Positions 54,138 to 64,000 of a stretch of 64,000 bases of DNA are shown piece after piece. This DNA comes from Vallitaleaceae bacterium 9-2. Its GTDB lineage: Bacteria; Bacillota; Clostridia; Lachnospirales; Vallitaleaceae. The DNA lies in assembly GCA_038396585.1 (NCBI GenBank), contig CP121691.1, forward strand, positions 2,108,001 through 2,172,000. The letters are read 5' to 3'. Every line of letters starts with the position of its first letter. Position 1 is the stretch's first letter. Made by a program: the position numbers and the translations under genes. Below the pieces are notes generated by a model. That model was given only the letters and a program-made list of their open reading frames with translations. It did no database searches and was not told the origin of the DNA.

Positions 54138-54294
54138 CTCTTGCCTCCATAAAGTTGTTGTTTTTTATAGGATATAACACTTTTTTCCAAAAAGCAAGTG
54201 ACGGCTTTGTTCTATTTTCACATATTTAATGCGTATCCCTTTCTATTTTTGCTACAGATATGCCATCGTCTTGAAAGTGCTTCTAACTCTGAAG

Positions 54295-54885
54295 CTAATT
54301 TTTTCTACATACAAGTTCCCCTTTCCCAATGGGAACTACTAATGCATCAACTCTCGAATCATTCAATGCTCTTTTTATCATAGGCTCTAATGTCTCATAA
54401 TGATTAATTGCATTATCCGCTATTAATATCCCTCCTGGCACCAAACGGGGTATAATCTGTTCATAGCATTGTGCATATACTTCTTTTTCAGCATCTAAAA
54501 AAGCAAAAGCAATATTATTCATCTGTTCTAGATATTCCAAGGCATCTGCTTGTACCAGTTCAACAAAATCCTCAATTTGCGCTTCGCAAAACGTCTCTTT
54601 TGCCATCTTTGCTTTATCTTGAAGGATTTCAAATGTTGTTAAACGAACATTACGCTCCATACACGCCAAGACTATCCACATGGATGAATAACCCGCACTT
54701 GTTCCGACTTCAACAAATCGTCCCTTGGGGCAATTGGCTGCCATCATAGCAATAAATTTTCCTGTCTCCGGCGGGATTTGACGGAGACGCTCCATTCTCG
54801 AAGTTCCATCTTTCCTATCTTGCTCATCAATTTTTTCCAAATATTCCATTCTGTTTTTCATAGCATCTGATACTTTTTCAAACAT
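54295..54885 (-). CDS. SAM-dependent O-methyltransferase
   Basis: Class I methyltransferase of 196 residues of the caffeoyl-CoA/catechol O-methyltransferase-like family. SAM-binding motif [11 protein letters not shown] (about 60-70) and acidic [11 protein letters not shown] (about 130) with DNAINH are seen. The frame reaches TTG 54924, but ATG 54885 is 8 bases from GGAGGA and preferred. Substrate unknown. It follows a lipoprotein gene. Confidence 0.87.
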   Translation of the reverse strand: MFEKVSDAMKNRMEYLEKIDEQDRKDGTSRMERLRQIPPETGKFIAMMAANCPKGRFVEVGTSAGYSSMWIVLACMERNVRLTTFEILQDKAKMAKETFCEAQIEDFVELVQADALEYLEQMNNIAFAFLDAEKEVYAQCYEQIIPRLVPGGILIADNAINHYETLEPMIKRALNDSRVDALVVPIGKGELVCRKN

Positions 54886-54920
54886 TGGGGTCTCCTCCAT
54901 TTTCTGTCTATATCCTTGTA

Positions 54921-55571
54921 TCAATTAGGTATCAAAGTATCTTTTTTCATTTGATATCGGTCAATCCTTTGGGATTTAGCTCCTTGATCATATACAATAT
55001 TAAAGCAGTTTTCTTCTGCATCAAAGAAAATATATCCATCAAAAACGTCATTCAACTGAGCTTTAAACCACTCGTTATCTCTAGGCTTATACACTGTAAC
55101 TTGGCCATCATACTGGGAAATCCATTCTAGAACATGGTCATTATCAATGTCTGCAATTTGTATTGGCAACGCTTTATCTATATGCACTCTAAGATTATCG
55201 TCTTCAAGGGTCACATAGTACTCAATTGGATATATTGCTCCAAGCGCACCGAATATCCTAATATATTCATTCCCTTCGACATTTATTGAATCGATTGCAA
55301 TCATATCCAATTGATACGCAATCTCTCCAATTTCATGTATCTGTCCTGCAAGCTGTACACCAATATAATAATTATCCGTATCTTTATGGTAAACATAAAA
55401 AATATATTTTTGAAAAGTGAGTTCCTGCTCTATAGCTATCATATCTTTGTCAATAATTATCGGTTCAGTTTCTTCAACTGGTTGAAAACTTAACGCTATA
55501 TTCGTTGGTTGTTTATACAACGTACATCCGGACACTGTGATACATATTATACACCAAATTAAAAACCGCAT
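54921..55571 (-). CDS. lipoprotein of unknown function
   Basis: Protein of 216 residues with a short signal and lipobox TVSGC (Cys16). The mature part is rich in beta-forming residues, Asp and Tyr, with a repeated D-x-D-N-D-type stretch ([12 protein letters not shown]) resembling a Ca-binding loop of VCBS/FG-GAP repeats. I do not recognise the family. It abuts the GNAT gene (3 bases). It lies in a unit with the O-methyltransferase downstream. Confidence 0.75.
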   Translation of the reverse strand: MRFLIWCIICITVSGCTLYKQPTNIALSFQPVEETEPIIIDKDMIAIEQELTFQKYIFYVYHKDTDNYYIGVQLAGQIHEIGEIAYQLDMIAIDSINVEGNEYIRIFGALGAIYPIEYYVTLEDDNLRVHIDKALPIQIADIDNDHVLEWISQYDGQVTVYKPRDNEWFKAQLNDVFDGYIFFDAEENCFNIVYDQGAKSQRIDRYQMKKDTLIPN

Positions 55572-55574
55572 GCT

Positions 55575-56375
55575 TTATTTATCTCCTATGGTCATCATCA
55601 TCCACTTCTCAATGGTTTCAAATCCAACTTTATGATAGATTCTGCCCGCAGCAGGATTGTCATAAAACAGACACAGTGTTTTACCTTCTGACATTACCTC
55701 CATACATAACTTTATCAAACATTTGTGCATAAAACCTTTTCCTCTATAGTCTTTTCGCGTAGCAACACCAACGACCATAGCTGATTGTGAATTTTCCGCG
55801 GTGGTTTGGGCAATAGCAACCATTTCTCCATTAACATCTTCCATATAAAAAACACGTCCAGTTTTAGTTTGTAGTGTATGTTCAATTCGCTCAATTGAAT
55901 TAGTAACTCGATTAAATTCTTCAATTGTTTCAATGAGCTCATATATCCTTTTAGCATCCTTTTTGTCGGCTTTTTTCACCTGTGTCATGGATTCATCGTG
56001 TAATAGTTTGTCTTGATGTGTCAGCTCGCAAAAAAATGTGGATTGTGTTTTATGTTCAGGGAGTATCTTATCAAATCGGTCAAGTATGCTTTCTTTTCCT
56101 GAGACGATCTTCGTTCCTTCAGTGCGCAAAATAATTTCCACGAAATCCGTAATGTCTATGTCCTCTTTCTTGAAATACGGAATATAGCTTTCATGAAATT
56201 TTAGCAATACTCCTTCTATCTGGTTATCTTGTGTAAATTGTCCCCAGAGTGTCTGAAACTCTTCTTCAAAGCCAAATGCCTCAATGTCACCAATAATGAA
56301 CAAATTAATGGAGGCTTCCTCACGCAAAAAATCCAAAACCCTCTGCCGATCTTTTTCTTCTAATCTTCGAACCAT
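55575..56375 (-). CDS. GNAT family N-acetyltransferase
   Basis: Protein of 266 residues. An N-terminal region of about 130 residues precedes a C-terminal GNAT fold with the acetyl-CoA loop in VATRKDYRGKGFMHK (about 215) and DNPAAGRIYHKVGF. The substrate is unknown. GGAGAG precedes the ATG. It is 69 bases downstream of the large GT-C-like gene and may belong to the same transcript. Confidence 0.87.
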   Translation of the reverse strand: MVRRLEEKDRQRVLDFLREEASINLFIIGDIEAFGFEEEFQTLWGQFTQDNQIEGVLLKFHESYIPYFKKEDIDITDFVEIILRTEGTKIVSGKESILDRFDKILPEHKTQSTFFCELTHQDKLLHDESMTQVKKADKKDAKRIYELIETIEEFNRVTNSIERIEHTLQTKTGRVFYMEDVNGEMVAIAQTTAENSQSAMVVGVATRKDYRGKGFMHKCLIKLCMEVMSEGKTLCLFYDNPAAGRIYHKVGFETIEKWMMMTIGDK

Positions 56376-56444
56376 GTGCTCTCTCCATTCGAGTATGATT
56401 TTTTATATATTATACACTATTTCAATGCTGAATGCACATATGAC

Positions 56445-59400
56445 TTAACCATTGTTTTTCCCCTTTTTCACTATCCAAAAACCACAAAACAAAAGCGTCA
56501 TTAAGTGAATCCCAAGGCCGACAAGATATCCCGGCATGAGAAGAAGCTTTAATAAAACCGACTCCTGATTCATCAATAAAAATCCTTGAGTAACTCCATT
56601 TAAAAGATAATCATAGGATTCTTTCCCCAACCTCCAATTTTTATTTGGTGAAAGAAACGTGTTTAATACTACAAATTTTTCTATCTTTTCTTCAAAAGTA
56701 TATGACACTCCCCATTGATTCTGTTCTCGCCTAAGAATGACAGGCTCTTTTTTTCGTTCATATTGGCGCAATTGTCTCGCCACAGTATTCTCAACAAAAA
56801 GATGATCTAATGTTATAAAGGTATTATAATTATAGACCTCAAAACCCTCTATCTTTAGTATAGAAAATTGCTTGCGATCACCATTTCCTAAAAATTGAAT
56901 AATCATCTGTGTCGCTCCTTTTGGAACTTTGACCAACTGTTCATAATGATTCCATTGAGATTTATACTGCTCTTCCACTTCATTTATATATATATCTCCT
57001 TTGAAATTATTCGCATCATCAAGAAAAAGAACTTTTGCATGTCGATTTTGTAGATACTCCGATTTGGCATCATAGCGAATCAAAAACTCCTCCTCAAAGT
57101 ATACATCTATTTTTTGTGTTCCATAACTATACCAATCTGTAGAACAGGTTGGATCCATAGTAATCGTTAGCATATCATTTTTAATCTCTTCCCGCATCAT
57201 ATCCGGTGTAATACGTTCGCATGATCCCACTTCATTACTTTTAGTATCCTCTATCGGAAATTGAATAATACTTGGATCAAATGGCTTTATATGCTCTAAT
57301 CCACTTTGATTTTGGGTCTGGGAATACAGCTCTATCAAAAATGTATATTTTCCAGGTTCTAATCCAACACTATATTCTACATTCTCTTTATACCGATACG
57401 GTGTTTTTAGATCAATAAATGAATATGCATAAGATGGAACATTCGTTGTATAATCAATAATCAATTCTTGCTCGTCATAGCGTATACGTTCTCCCAGGTC
57501 CCATATAACCAAAGGTTGTTCTTCTTTATAAATAGTCATCCGCCCATATCCGAGTTCCTCATCAACATATAAGACCCTTGGATTAAACGTATAGATATCT
57601 GAAACAAGCACATCAAATTCTCCTTTGATTGTTCCCTGCGCTAATGCAACACCTTTACCTAAGCTCAATGGAGGATATATGCGTTCAGATTGTATGTTAC
57701 CTTCATACGCCAAATCAATTGTTGGTTCAAACGACATTACAATACCAGCTTTTTTAAGATTTTTAGTCACCTGATTAATAGCATCTGTATAGGCATTTTG
57801 CGGCAAAATAACAATAGAATTCACACTATTAAACCCATCTTGAGCTGTTAGTTGTACTGGATATTGCCCTTCTTCAAGGTTTATCTGTCCTAAGTGATGC
57901 CATCCAAATGCATTTTTTTTTGCATCATAGGTTTCTATCTGAAAAACTTTCTCATCAACTAAAAGGCTCAACTTTCCTCCTTTTGAAGAGTTAAAGGTAC
58001 GAATAAAAACCTCATGTGTCCCCGCTGTATTCGCTTCATAGCTACCTTCAATGGTATTATCTTGCACATATTGCGACAAATCATAAATATTAATATCATG
58101 AATCCACCAATAACTTTTGTATTGTGGGTTTTGAAACGATAGTAAATCCAGACGCATATACGCTGTCTCTGAAGGGGATATGACCTCTCCAACAAATTGG
58201 ATTGTATCAAAGTGACTTTCCTCTGTTGCCGCCACAATATAGGAAACACCAATTTCCTCACTATCCTCGTTATAAAAACGTACTTTAAGATGTAACCTAT
58301 CGACATCTCTTCCTGAAATCATTAATTCAAAATAATAAGGTGTCTTTCCATGAGCTTCTAAAACACCGCTTTTTGCCACCTGCCATATATCTTTGGGATC
58401 TCCTTTAATCAATTCCCCATGAAGCGTTTGAAACTCCTTAATATCACTATATGGATTGCTATTAATCTCAAACATATCTGGGTTATCGGAAACAAATAGA
58501 TTCTCTGTTCGAAGCATTGTGTCAAAATCCATAATGCGTTTTCCCTTAACCGTATCACGAAGATAAGGTTCTATATTTAGATGACTGGATGCAAATGTAA
58601 CTGCTACCCCTTTGCCCCGATCAAAATCAAAATGCCGGTCTTTGATATCTTGGGATTCAAGATACCAGTCCCAATCCACACTAGACAAAAAGGTCTTACT
58701 CCACCCTAAGAAGACATTGCCTTGATTTGTCCATTGGAACGGATAAAGGTAATAATGTTCAGGCAACATAGAAAAAACAATGTCATACGTATCTCTCGCT
58801 TCAACAATGTTGTTAATACCACTTGGATTAAATTCTATGGTATCAATTGATGCGTCAGCACTTTGTTTTTGATTTAAATAAATAATGGGATACACTAAGG
58901 GATTATAAAGCCCCACTTGATTATAAATTGCCGTGCGTTCCAATCCATATGGCGTTTGAATCATTGTATCAATCGTAGAGAATTCTTGATCTCGATTCTT
59001 TCTATCAATACCATTATCAAATACAGTAAATACAGCATTATTAAATTGCGGCTGCAATTCATCATCCATGTGCAAGATTTCTAAGTTGAAATCCTGTCGA
59101 TTACTCTGTTGCAAATATTCATCATGATATATAATTTGATCGCCGCCAAAAGCTTCCAAAAAGCGACTAATTGTATTTGTTCTTCCTTGATCAAGAAGGT
59201 ATTGAATGTAATTAAAATAATATGAAATTACCGGATCATTACCTTCATGTTGAAAAAGTGTAGGTATGGGCGAATTATAGATATGGATATCTCCTGTCGC
59301 TTTTGATAAAGCATGTTCACTATATGGATTAACATTCCAGTATGGCGTTGCTACTCGAGAATACGGTTGAATCATTTCCTCTGCCACGGGAAGATAAATA

Positions 59401-60872
59401 CCATAATGCGCATTGTCTTGTTCATAATACTCTGTCAATTCTCTATAACTTTGCGGTTCTTCAATCGGTGCGTAAAAATGGTCAAAATATATACTTTTCA
59501 TCGGCATTAGATAGCCCATTAAGCATAGCGTAGCAACACCAATAATTGTATAAATATACACCTGTCTATATCTTTGTAGTCTGTCTGATATCTTTAAGAA
59601 CCACTCTAAGCCAAAAACAAAAAACACACCAAAAAAAATCGCCAGTAAAGCAACCAGTTTGTTAGGATCCCGAAACATATTTCCAATAATCGGAAAGTTA
59701 ACCATCAGCAGAAAAAACTTTGCAATTAAAGGATAATAGACTCCCGTAGCAAAAATAGCTAGAAAAATAGATAATATCCCCATGAAAAGTAATATATGAT
59801 GCCTAAACGCATGAAATATCACACCTAAAAATGATGTTAGGAGAATCATTCCTCCTCCAATATAAAATCCTAACGGTAGTTGACGCATGTCAATCATTGG
59901 CCACCAATAACTTATAAGATATACTACCTCTTTAAAAGAACTATGTCGACTGAAAGCGACATAAGTATCAATTACATTTATATTGTTTTGGCTAGCTTGA
60001 ACATCAAATAATATGCTTCCAATATAAATAAAGAGCCAGTAAAATGAAAAACAAACTAGCAATGTTCCAAGAATCACAGTCTTTTTAAAAAGATTTAACC
60101 ACATAGCACGTTTATTATCCATAGCCATGTGCCTATATTTTATCCAGTATTTCAACACGAGTAATACAAGCAAAGCAGACAACAAGAAAACCGTGTAAAA
60201 AAAATAATGAATTGCCGCTGAAGCAATTGTAATTATATAAGCTAATAAAATAATATCACGTACATTTTCATAGTATAATTTATTCCTTAAAGGCGAATAG
60301 TCTACAATGGCCGCTGCTTGAAACTTATGATCAAATACTTTTAAAAATAATAATAAGATTAATGGAAAAAGGCTATATCCGACTAAGAGGTATATGTGTT
60401 GAATCCGAAAAATCACCCACGGATTTAATGCATAATATAAACTTCCAAAAATAATAACAAAAATACGACTCATATTAAAATTCTGACCTATATATACCCC
60501 AACAAGCCGTTTGCAAAAAAGATAAAAACTCAAGCCTGCTCCTACAAGATTTTGTACAACAAAACTTTTTAAAAACAAGTCGCCATTGTCTCCAGCAACT
60601 TTCGCTAACAAATAGGACGGAAGTAAAACAAGCAATCTTGGAATATTTAGCATAGACGTAGTATTCCACTTTGTATTCCATATTCCAAAAATCTCATCTA
60701 GATAAGTTGAAGAATGAAAAGGAAAATCAATATCCGAAAATACGATTTGACCTGGACGCAACAAAACTTCCACATAATACATAATAAAGCCAACCATAAC
60801 GACCATGGCAAAAAAATCAAATCGATATTGATATATAAGTTCTGAATGTCGTTTTTTCAATGTTTTCTTCAT
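56445..60872 (-). CDS. very large GT-C-like membrane protein
   Basis: Protein of 1475 residues. Residues about 20-480 contain about a dozen membrane segments with FSDIDFPFHS in the first external loop, an acidic motif of the type used by polyprenyl-phosphate-sugar (GT-C) transferases. Residues about 480-1440 form a large external part with repeated beta-sandwich-like stretches, and a final membrane segment (about 1440-1465) precedes KKGKNNG. The layout resembles AftD-type arabinosyltransferases with carbohydrate-binding modules. The family call is inference. GGGAGG precedes the ATG; the gene is 23 bases after the two-TM sensor-like gene. Confidence 0.72.
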   Translation of the reverse strand: MKKTLKKRHSELIYQYRFDFFAMVVMVGFIMYYVEVLLRPGQIVFSDIDFPFHSSTYLDEIFGIWNTKWNTTSMLNIPRLLVLLPSYLLAKVAGDNGDLFLKSFVVQNLVGAGLSFYLFCKRLVGVYIGQNFNMSRIFVIIFGSLYYALNPWVIFRIQHIYLLVGYSLFPLILLLFLKVFDHKFQAAAIVDYSPLRNKLYYENVRDIILLAYIITIASAAIHYFFYTVFLLSALLVLLVLKYWIKYRHMAMDNKRAMWLNLFKKTVILGTLLVCFSFYWLFIYIGSILFDVQASQNNINVIDTYVAFSRHSSFKEVVYLISYWWPMIDMRQLPLGFYIGGGMILLTSFLGVIFHAFRHHILLFMGILSIFLAIFATGVYYPLIAKFFLLMVNFPIIGNMFRDPNKLVALLAIFFGVFFVFGLEWFLKISDRLQRYRQVYIYTIIGVATLCLMGYLMPMKSIYFDHFYAPIEEPQSYRELTEYYEQDNAHYGIYLPVAEEMIQPYSRVATPYWNVNPYSEHALSKATGDIHIYNSPIPTLFQHEGNDPVISYYFNYIQYLLDQGRTNTISRFLEAFGGDQIIYHDEYLQQSNRQDFNLEILHMDDELQPQFNNAVFTVFDNGIDRKNRDQEFSTIDTMIQTPYGLERTAIYNQVGLYNPLVYPIIYLNQKQSADASIDTIEFNPSGINNIVEARDTYDIVFSMLPEHYYLYPFQWTNQGNVFLGWSKTFLSSVDWDWYLESQDIKDRHFDFDRGKGVAVTFASSHLNIEPYLRDTVKGKRIMDFDTMLRTENLFVSDNPDMFEINSNPYSDIKEFQTLHGELIKGDPKDIWQVAKSGVLEAHGKTPYYFELMISGRDVDRLHLKVRFYNEDSEEIGVSYIVAATEESHFDTIQFVGEVISPSETAYMRLDLLSFQNPQYKSYWWIHDINIYDLSQYVQDNTIEGSYEANTAGTHEVFIRTFNSSKGGKLSLLVDEKVFQIETYDAKKNAFGWHHLGQINLEEGQYPVQLTAQDGFNSVNSIVILPQNAYTDAINQVTKNLKKAGIVMSFEPTIDLAYEGNIQSERIYPPLSLGKGVALAQGTIKGEFDVLVSDIYTFNPRVLYVDEELGYGRMTIYKEEQPLVIWDLGERIRYDEQELIIDYTTNVPSYAYSFIDLKTPYRYKENVEYSVGLEPGKYTFLIELYSQTQNQSGLEHIKPFDPSIIQFPIEDTKSNEVGSCERITPDMMREEIKNDMLTITMDPTCSTDWYSYGTQKIDVYFEEEFLIRYDAKSEYLQNRHAKVLFLDDANNFKGDIYINEVEEQYKSQWNHYEQLVKVPKGATQMIIQFLGNGDRKQFSILKIEGFEVYNYNTFITLDHLFVENTVARQLRQYERKKEPVILRREQNQWGVSYTFEEKIEKFVVLNTFLSPNKNWRLGKESYDYLLNGVTQGFLLMNQESVLLKLLLMPGYLVGLGIHLMTLLFCGFWIVKKGKNNG

Positions 60873-60895
60873 CCGTTCCTCCCATGGATTATATA

Positions 60896-61465
60896 CTACT
60901 TGTTTATTTCTATGTCCATCTTTTGCATGTCTATCAGCTTAAATCCCATTAAGAGAATAGACACACTGACAAAAAAAGTGATTAAAAGCGTTCGAAAATA
61001 ATAATTTCGAATTCCTTCAATATATTTTTGATCCGACATCTCAAGCATCAAATATGCTTCGCCATAATTTGTTTTTACATGTGTAAAACTATAAAAAATG
61101 CCGTCTTTATATATAGTATCCTCATGTCCATTAAGCATCACTGTCTTAATCTCATTAATGCCGTCATCTCGCAGCGTCATGTTTCCGGCAATGTTGGTTC
61201 CATAATCATCATAGATTAGCACTTGTATTTTACTTGATCGATCATCACCAATAAAAAGCTGGTCAAACGCATTTTGCAACTCATCCGTGTTAATAGATTC
61301 TAATTTAAGACGATAAATCTCTCGGCTAAATTCAATTTCTTGTATAATATTGACTTTTAGCTGTTTTTGGATAAATGGAATATTCATAAAGAAAAATAAT
61401 CCCGTAGTTAAAAGCATAACGCCAATTAATGCCCCAAAAATGTATCTGCTCTTAATATAATTCAT
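60896..61465 (-). CDS. two-TM membrane protein with external sensor-like domain
   Basis: Protein of 189 residues: TM1 (about 8-28), an external region (about 29-160) and TM2 (about 162-184), then a short polar end. There is no kinase, HAMP or output domain, so it looks like an isolated extracytoplasmic sensing module or a phosphorelay partner. The frame extends to 61528, but ATG 61465 has AAAGGAG 5 bases upstream. It lies between the receiver gene and the giant membrane protein gene. Confidence 0.7.
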   Translation of the reverse strand: MNYIKSRYIFGALIGVMLLTTGLFFFMNIPFIQKQLKVNIIQEIEFSREIYRLKLESINTDELQNAFDQLFIGDDRSSKIQVLIYDDYGTNIAGNMTLRDDGINEIKTVMLNGHEDTIYKDGIFYSFTHVKTNYGEAYLMLEMSDQKYIEGIRNYYFRTLLITFFVSVSILLMGFKLIDMQKMDIEINK

Positions 61466-61475
61466 AGCAGCTCCT

Positions 61476-62078
61476 TTATTTAAAAACATATATTTTTTGC
61501 GTTGGTGATAATGCATACTCTTGTTCAAGGCTTAGAAATTCTAAAGGTTTGGGCTCATATAGCGTATTAAGTAGATAGCTACTATATAATTCTGGGTGTA
61601 GGTGAACAATTTTATCCTCTACCGTTATTAAAAAAACATGTCCCCGCTTTAGCAAAAACTCACAAAAAGCATTCATACTAAGTGTATGCATATCATTAAT
61701 CAATTTGGAGTATGCAATAGCATCTCGCAATATTTTTTTTGCATCTTCATCAACTTTCCAAGGTTTAGTAATATATCTAAAAATTTTGCCATGGTTGATA
61801 GCAGATAATAGTGTTGGAATTTGTGAAAAACCTGATAGTATAATGCGTACAATGTGTGGATGACTCTCTCGCACATGATCTAGAAGTTCCAATCCACTCA
61901 TTTCAGGCATAAGAACATCCGTAACTAGGACATCAATTTTTTCCTTTTCAATAATTTCTAATGCTTCTTTTCCACTCTTGGCAAATAATACTTTATAGGG
62001 CTCTTCCTTTAACATACGTTGAATTAAAAATAAAATTTCATCTTGATCATCGACAAATAGTACTGTGCTTTCTGACAT
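61476..62078 (-). CDS. response regulator with unclassified C-terminal domain
   Basis: Protein of 200 residues. Receiver domain 1-125 with LFVDDQDE, phospho-Asp in LVTDVLMPEMSG (about 53) and FRYITKPW (about 102-109), a pattern common in RpfG-type regulators. The last 70 residues are not HD-GYP and show no recognised DNA-binding domain. Probably the final phosphate acceptor of the relay with the adjacent Hpt. Confidence 0.9.
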   Translation of the reverse strand: MSESTVLFVDDQDEILFLIQRMLKEEPYKVLFAKSGKEALEIIEKEKIDVLVTDVLMPEMSGLELLDHVRESHPHIVRIILSGFSQIPTLLSAINHGKIFRYITKPWKVDEDAKKILRDAIAYSKLINDMHTLSMNAFCEFLLKRGHVFLITVEDKIVHLHPELYSSYLLNTLYEPKPLEFLSLEQEYALSPTQKIYVFK

Positions 62079-62088
62079 TTTTTACCTC

Positions 62089-62394
62089 CTATTGTTTTTC
62101 TACAAAGATAACTTTGACATTCAATAGATAATCTCCAAATTTTTCAAAAAGTTGCTTTAGCTGTTTTGTATCACTTACTTTTGATGCATGTTCAATATGC
62201 ATGCCAATAGATGTTATCTCCTCGAATCCATACCCACTTCCAACACCTTTTAACGCATGTCCGATAAATTGAATTTTTTCCATATCATTAAGTTCAAATG
62301 CTACTTCTAAATCCCTCAAATCTTTTTGTCGATTCTTCATAAATTCTGACACCAGTTCTTCTAAGTCGTAATCCACATATGCTTCGTATTGCAT
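62089..62394 (-). CDS. histidine phosphotransfer (Hpt) protein
   Basis: Helical protein of 101 residues with the phospho-His in GHALKGVGSGYGF (about residue 47). It passes phosphate from the hybrid kinase's receiver to a downstream receiver. Its ATG overlaps the kinase stop (TAATG), and the next receiver gene starts 10 bases after its stop. Confidence 0.9.
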   Translation of the reverse strand: MQYEAYVDYDLEELVSEFMKNRQKDLRDLEVAFELNDMEKIQFIGHALKGVGSGYGFEEITSIGMHIEHASKVSDTKQLKQLFEKFGDYLLNVKVIFVEKQ

Positions 62395-64000
62395 TATCTT
62401 TCATCCCCTTCTATAAACTGCGCTATCGTTTGTTTTAACCTGTTTTTATCAATCGGCTTCGTCATGTGTTCATCACATCCGGCTTCAAAACTTTTTTTTA
62501 CTTCCTGTTCATATGCATATGCTGACAAGGCTATAATTGGCGTCCGCTTTAGACCTTTTTCAAACTCATGGGATCGGATTTTTTTAGTCGCTTCATATCC
62601 ATCCATAACTGGCATCTGAATATCCATGAGAATTAGATCGTATGATTGTTGCGTATAGCTGGTAACGGCTTCCTGTCCATTTGTTGCCTCATCTATATAT
62701 ACATTGATTTTTTTTAAAAAAGCTTTAACTAATGTTCGGTTATCTGCAAAGTCATCTACAAGGAGTATTCGCTTTTTGTCTTGCCCATGGGATCTTGGTT
62801 GATCTATAGTTTCTTGTTTCTTTTGAGAAGCTCCTTTTCTTATATCTATAGTTTTCACAGGCATTTTGTGACCAATGGACATATGAATTTTGTATTTCAA
62901 AACTTCTGCTGCAATAGGTTTTTCCAACACATAGTTCACTTTTTCGATGGGATATTTTACATGGTTGCCTCGTCCATTATCTGAAGATAATATAATCATC
63001 GGGAGCTGCTCTTTTGGATAGATTGTACGAATCCTATTCATTACCTCAAACCCTTGCAAGCCTTCCATAATATCATCACAAATAACAATATTAAAAGGCT
63101 CCTCCTTAGCCCGCTCTTCATCAATAATCCTTAATGCTTGCTCACCATCTTGTGCCTCCATCACTTGAACGTCATATTTACTTAGCATTTGCTTAATAAT
63201 TAAGCGATTTTCATAGCGATCATCAACAACGAGCGCTTTAATATCCTTAAACTCCATCTGTTTTCTTGACTTCATTGCTTCTCCGCTTCCAATAGGAACA
63301 GGAATATGAAAACAAATCCTCGTCCCTTCCCCTATTATGCTTGTTGCCTCAATATGACCTCCCATTAGTTCCACCAGTTGCTTAGATATCGTCAATCCAA
63401 GTCCTGTGCCTCCATATTTTTTTGTTGTTGAATGATCTACTTGAGTAAAGCTTTCAAAAATCATATGCAACTTGTCTCTTGATATGCCAATACCTGTATC
63501 TTGTACTTCAACCTCAAGTTCCACATATCTATTCTCTAGTATCTTAGCATCAACAGATATACGAACGGCTCCCTTTTCTGTAAACTTTAGCGCATTTCCA
63601 ATTAAATTAATAAGTATTTGACGTAGTCGACTTTCATCTGCAATAATAAACCTAGGAACGCTATCTTTAATTATATATTCCAGTTTTAATTGTTTTTTGT
63701 TCATCTGCGCCTGAAAAAAACTCTGCACTTCACGAATAAAATAATGAAAATCAAACTCTTTGGGAAGCAACTCGATTTGCTGGGCCTCTATCTTTGACAA
63801 ATCCAAAATACTATTAATTAGTTCAATCAAATTTTTTCCTGAACGATTAAAAATATCCACATATTTCTTTTGTTCCTCTGTCAATTCTGTATCAAGTAGT
63901 AATTCTGACATTCCTAAAATGATGTTCATCGGTGTACGAATCTCATGACTCATGTTTGCCAAAAATTCTGATTTGGCTTGGGTGGCTTTTTTTGCCTGCT
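62394..64000 (-). CDS. hybrid sensor histidine kinase (C-terminal part)
   Basis: The gene runs off the right edge; 535 codons are visible. Seen: a phospho-His box in [16 protein letters not shown], ATPase motifs [19 protein letters not shown] and [13 protein letters not shown], a first receiver-like domain (Asp in VICDDIMEG) and a second full receiver ([18 protein letters not shown]). Sensor domains are outside the window. The missing Hpt domain is supplied by the next gene, coupled by a one-base overlap, giving a phosphorelay. Confidence 0.95.
   Translation of the reverse strand, partial: QAKKATQAKSEFLANMSHEIRTPMNIILGMSELLLDTELTEEQKKYVDIFNRSGKNLIELINSILDLSKIEAQQIELLPKEFDFHYFIREVQSFFQAQMNKKQLKLEYIIKDSVPRFIIADESRLRQILINLIGNALKFTEKGAVRISVDAKILENRYVELEVEVQDTGIGISRDKLHMIFESFTQVDHSTTKKYGGTGLGLTISKQLVELMGGHIEATSIIGEGTRICFHIPVPIGSGEAMKSRKQMEFKDIKALVVDDRYENRLIIKQMLSKYDVQVMEAQDGEQALRIIDEERAKEEPFNIVICDDIMEGLQGFEVMNRIRTIYPKEQLPMIILSSDNGRGNHVKYPIEKVNYVLEKPIAAEVLKYKIHMSIGHKMPVKTIDIRKGASQKKQETIDQPRSHGQDKKRILLVDDFADNRTLVKAFLKKINVYIDEATNGQEAVTSYTQQSYDLILMDIQMPVMDGYEATKKIRSHEFEKGLKRTPIIALSAYAYEQEVKKSFEAGCDEHMTKPIDKNRLKQTIAQFIEGDER

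Noticed and set aside
1-64000. CRISPR array, prophage, insertion sequence, tRNA or rRNA genes
   Set aside because: No spaced repeat array, integrase, transposase or phage gene, and no tRNA- or rRNA-like segment was seen.

Overview
The window reads as a chromosomal segment from a low-GC anaerobic member of the Clostridia (Bacillota). The evidence is T-box leaders in front of aminoacyl-tRNA synthetase genes, a SCIFF peptide/maturase pair beside secDF-recJ-apt-relA, a PPi-type phosphofructokinase, an FprA flavodiiron protein, an [FeFe]-hydrogenase-like sensor and strong AGGAGG ribosome binding sites. Nearly all genes lie on the minus strand. I see no rRNA, tRNA, CRISPR array, prophage or insertion sequence. 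Species cannot be fixed from the sequence alone.

Positions 1-9300: a T-box-controlled hisS-aspS operon (aspS runs off the left edge), then a seven-gene minus-strand cluster: PplA-like lipoprotein with two FMN-binding domains, type II NADH dehydrogenase with a membrane tail, polyprenyl diphosphate synthase, small FMN-binding lipoprotein, CitA/DcuS-type sensor kinase, its response regulator, and a UbiA/MenA prenyltransferase. This matches the core of the flavin-based extracellular electron transfer (EET) locus known from Listeria (Ndh2, DmkA, DmkB, PplA), with a dedicated two-component system added. It is the most notable system here.

Positions 9300-23200: ridA and an amino-acid permease, an unrecognised 48-codon gene, an OhrR-type peroxide regulator, an NAD-dependent epimerase, the O2-reducing flavoprotein fprA with a PerR/Fur-like box in its promoter, ribosomal protein L25, a MacAB-like efflux set, the agmatine-to-putrescine pair aguA/aguB with a membrane protein, and an Rrf2 regulator followed by an orphan ATP-grasp enzyme.

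Positions 22200-28130: a T-box operon in which the first gene is a bacteriohemerythrin and the second is thrS, followed with almost no spacing by two ChrA half-transporters, glycerol-1-phosphate dehydrogenase and an AEC-family carrier.

Positions 28160-50700: mostly housekeeping: an SLH/glucosaminidase, a nitronate monooxygenase-like flavoprotein, a cyclase, zwf, hemZ, relA, apt, recJ, secDF, the SCIFF maturase and its 48-residue peptide gene scfA, a PHP phosphoesterase, PPi-PFK, yajC, tgt, aroC, lspA, suhB and nfo.

Positions 50700-64000: ArsR regulator, YdeI-like protein, SPL-family radical SAM protein, a soluble [FeFe]-hydrogenase-like/methyl-accepting fusion (probable H2 or redox sensor), O-methyltransferase, lipoprotein, GNAT enzyme, a 1475-residue GT-C-like membrane protein, and a phosphorelay (hybrid kinase running off the right edge, Hpt, receiver protein, two-TM sensor-like protein) in the same transcription direction. 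Oxygen and redox handling recurs in the window: fprA, OhrR, hemerythrin, the EET chain and the hydrogenase-like sensor.
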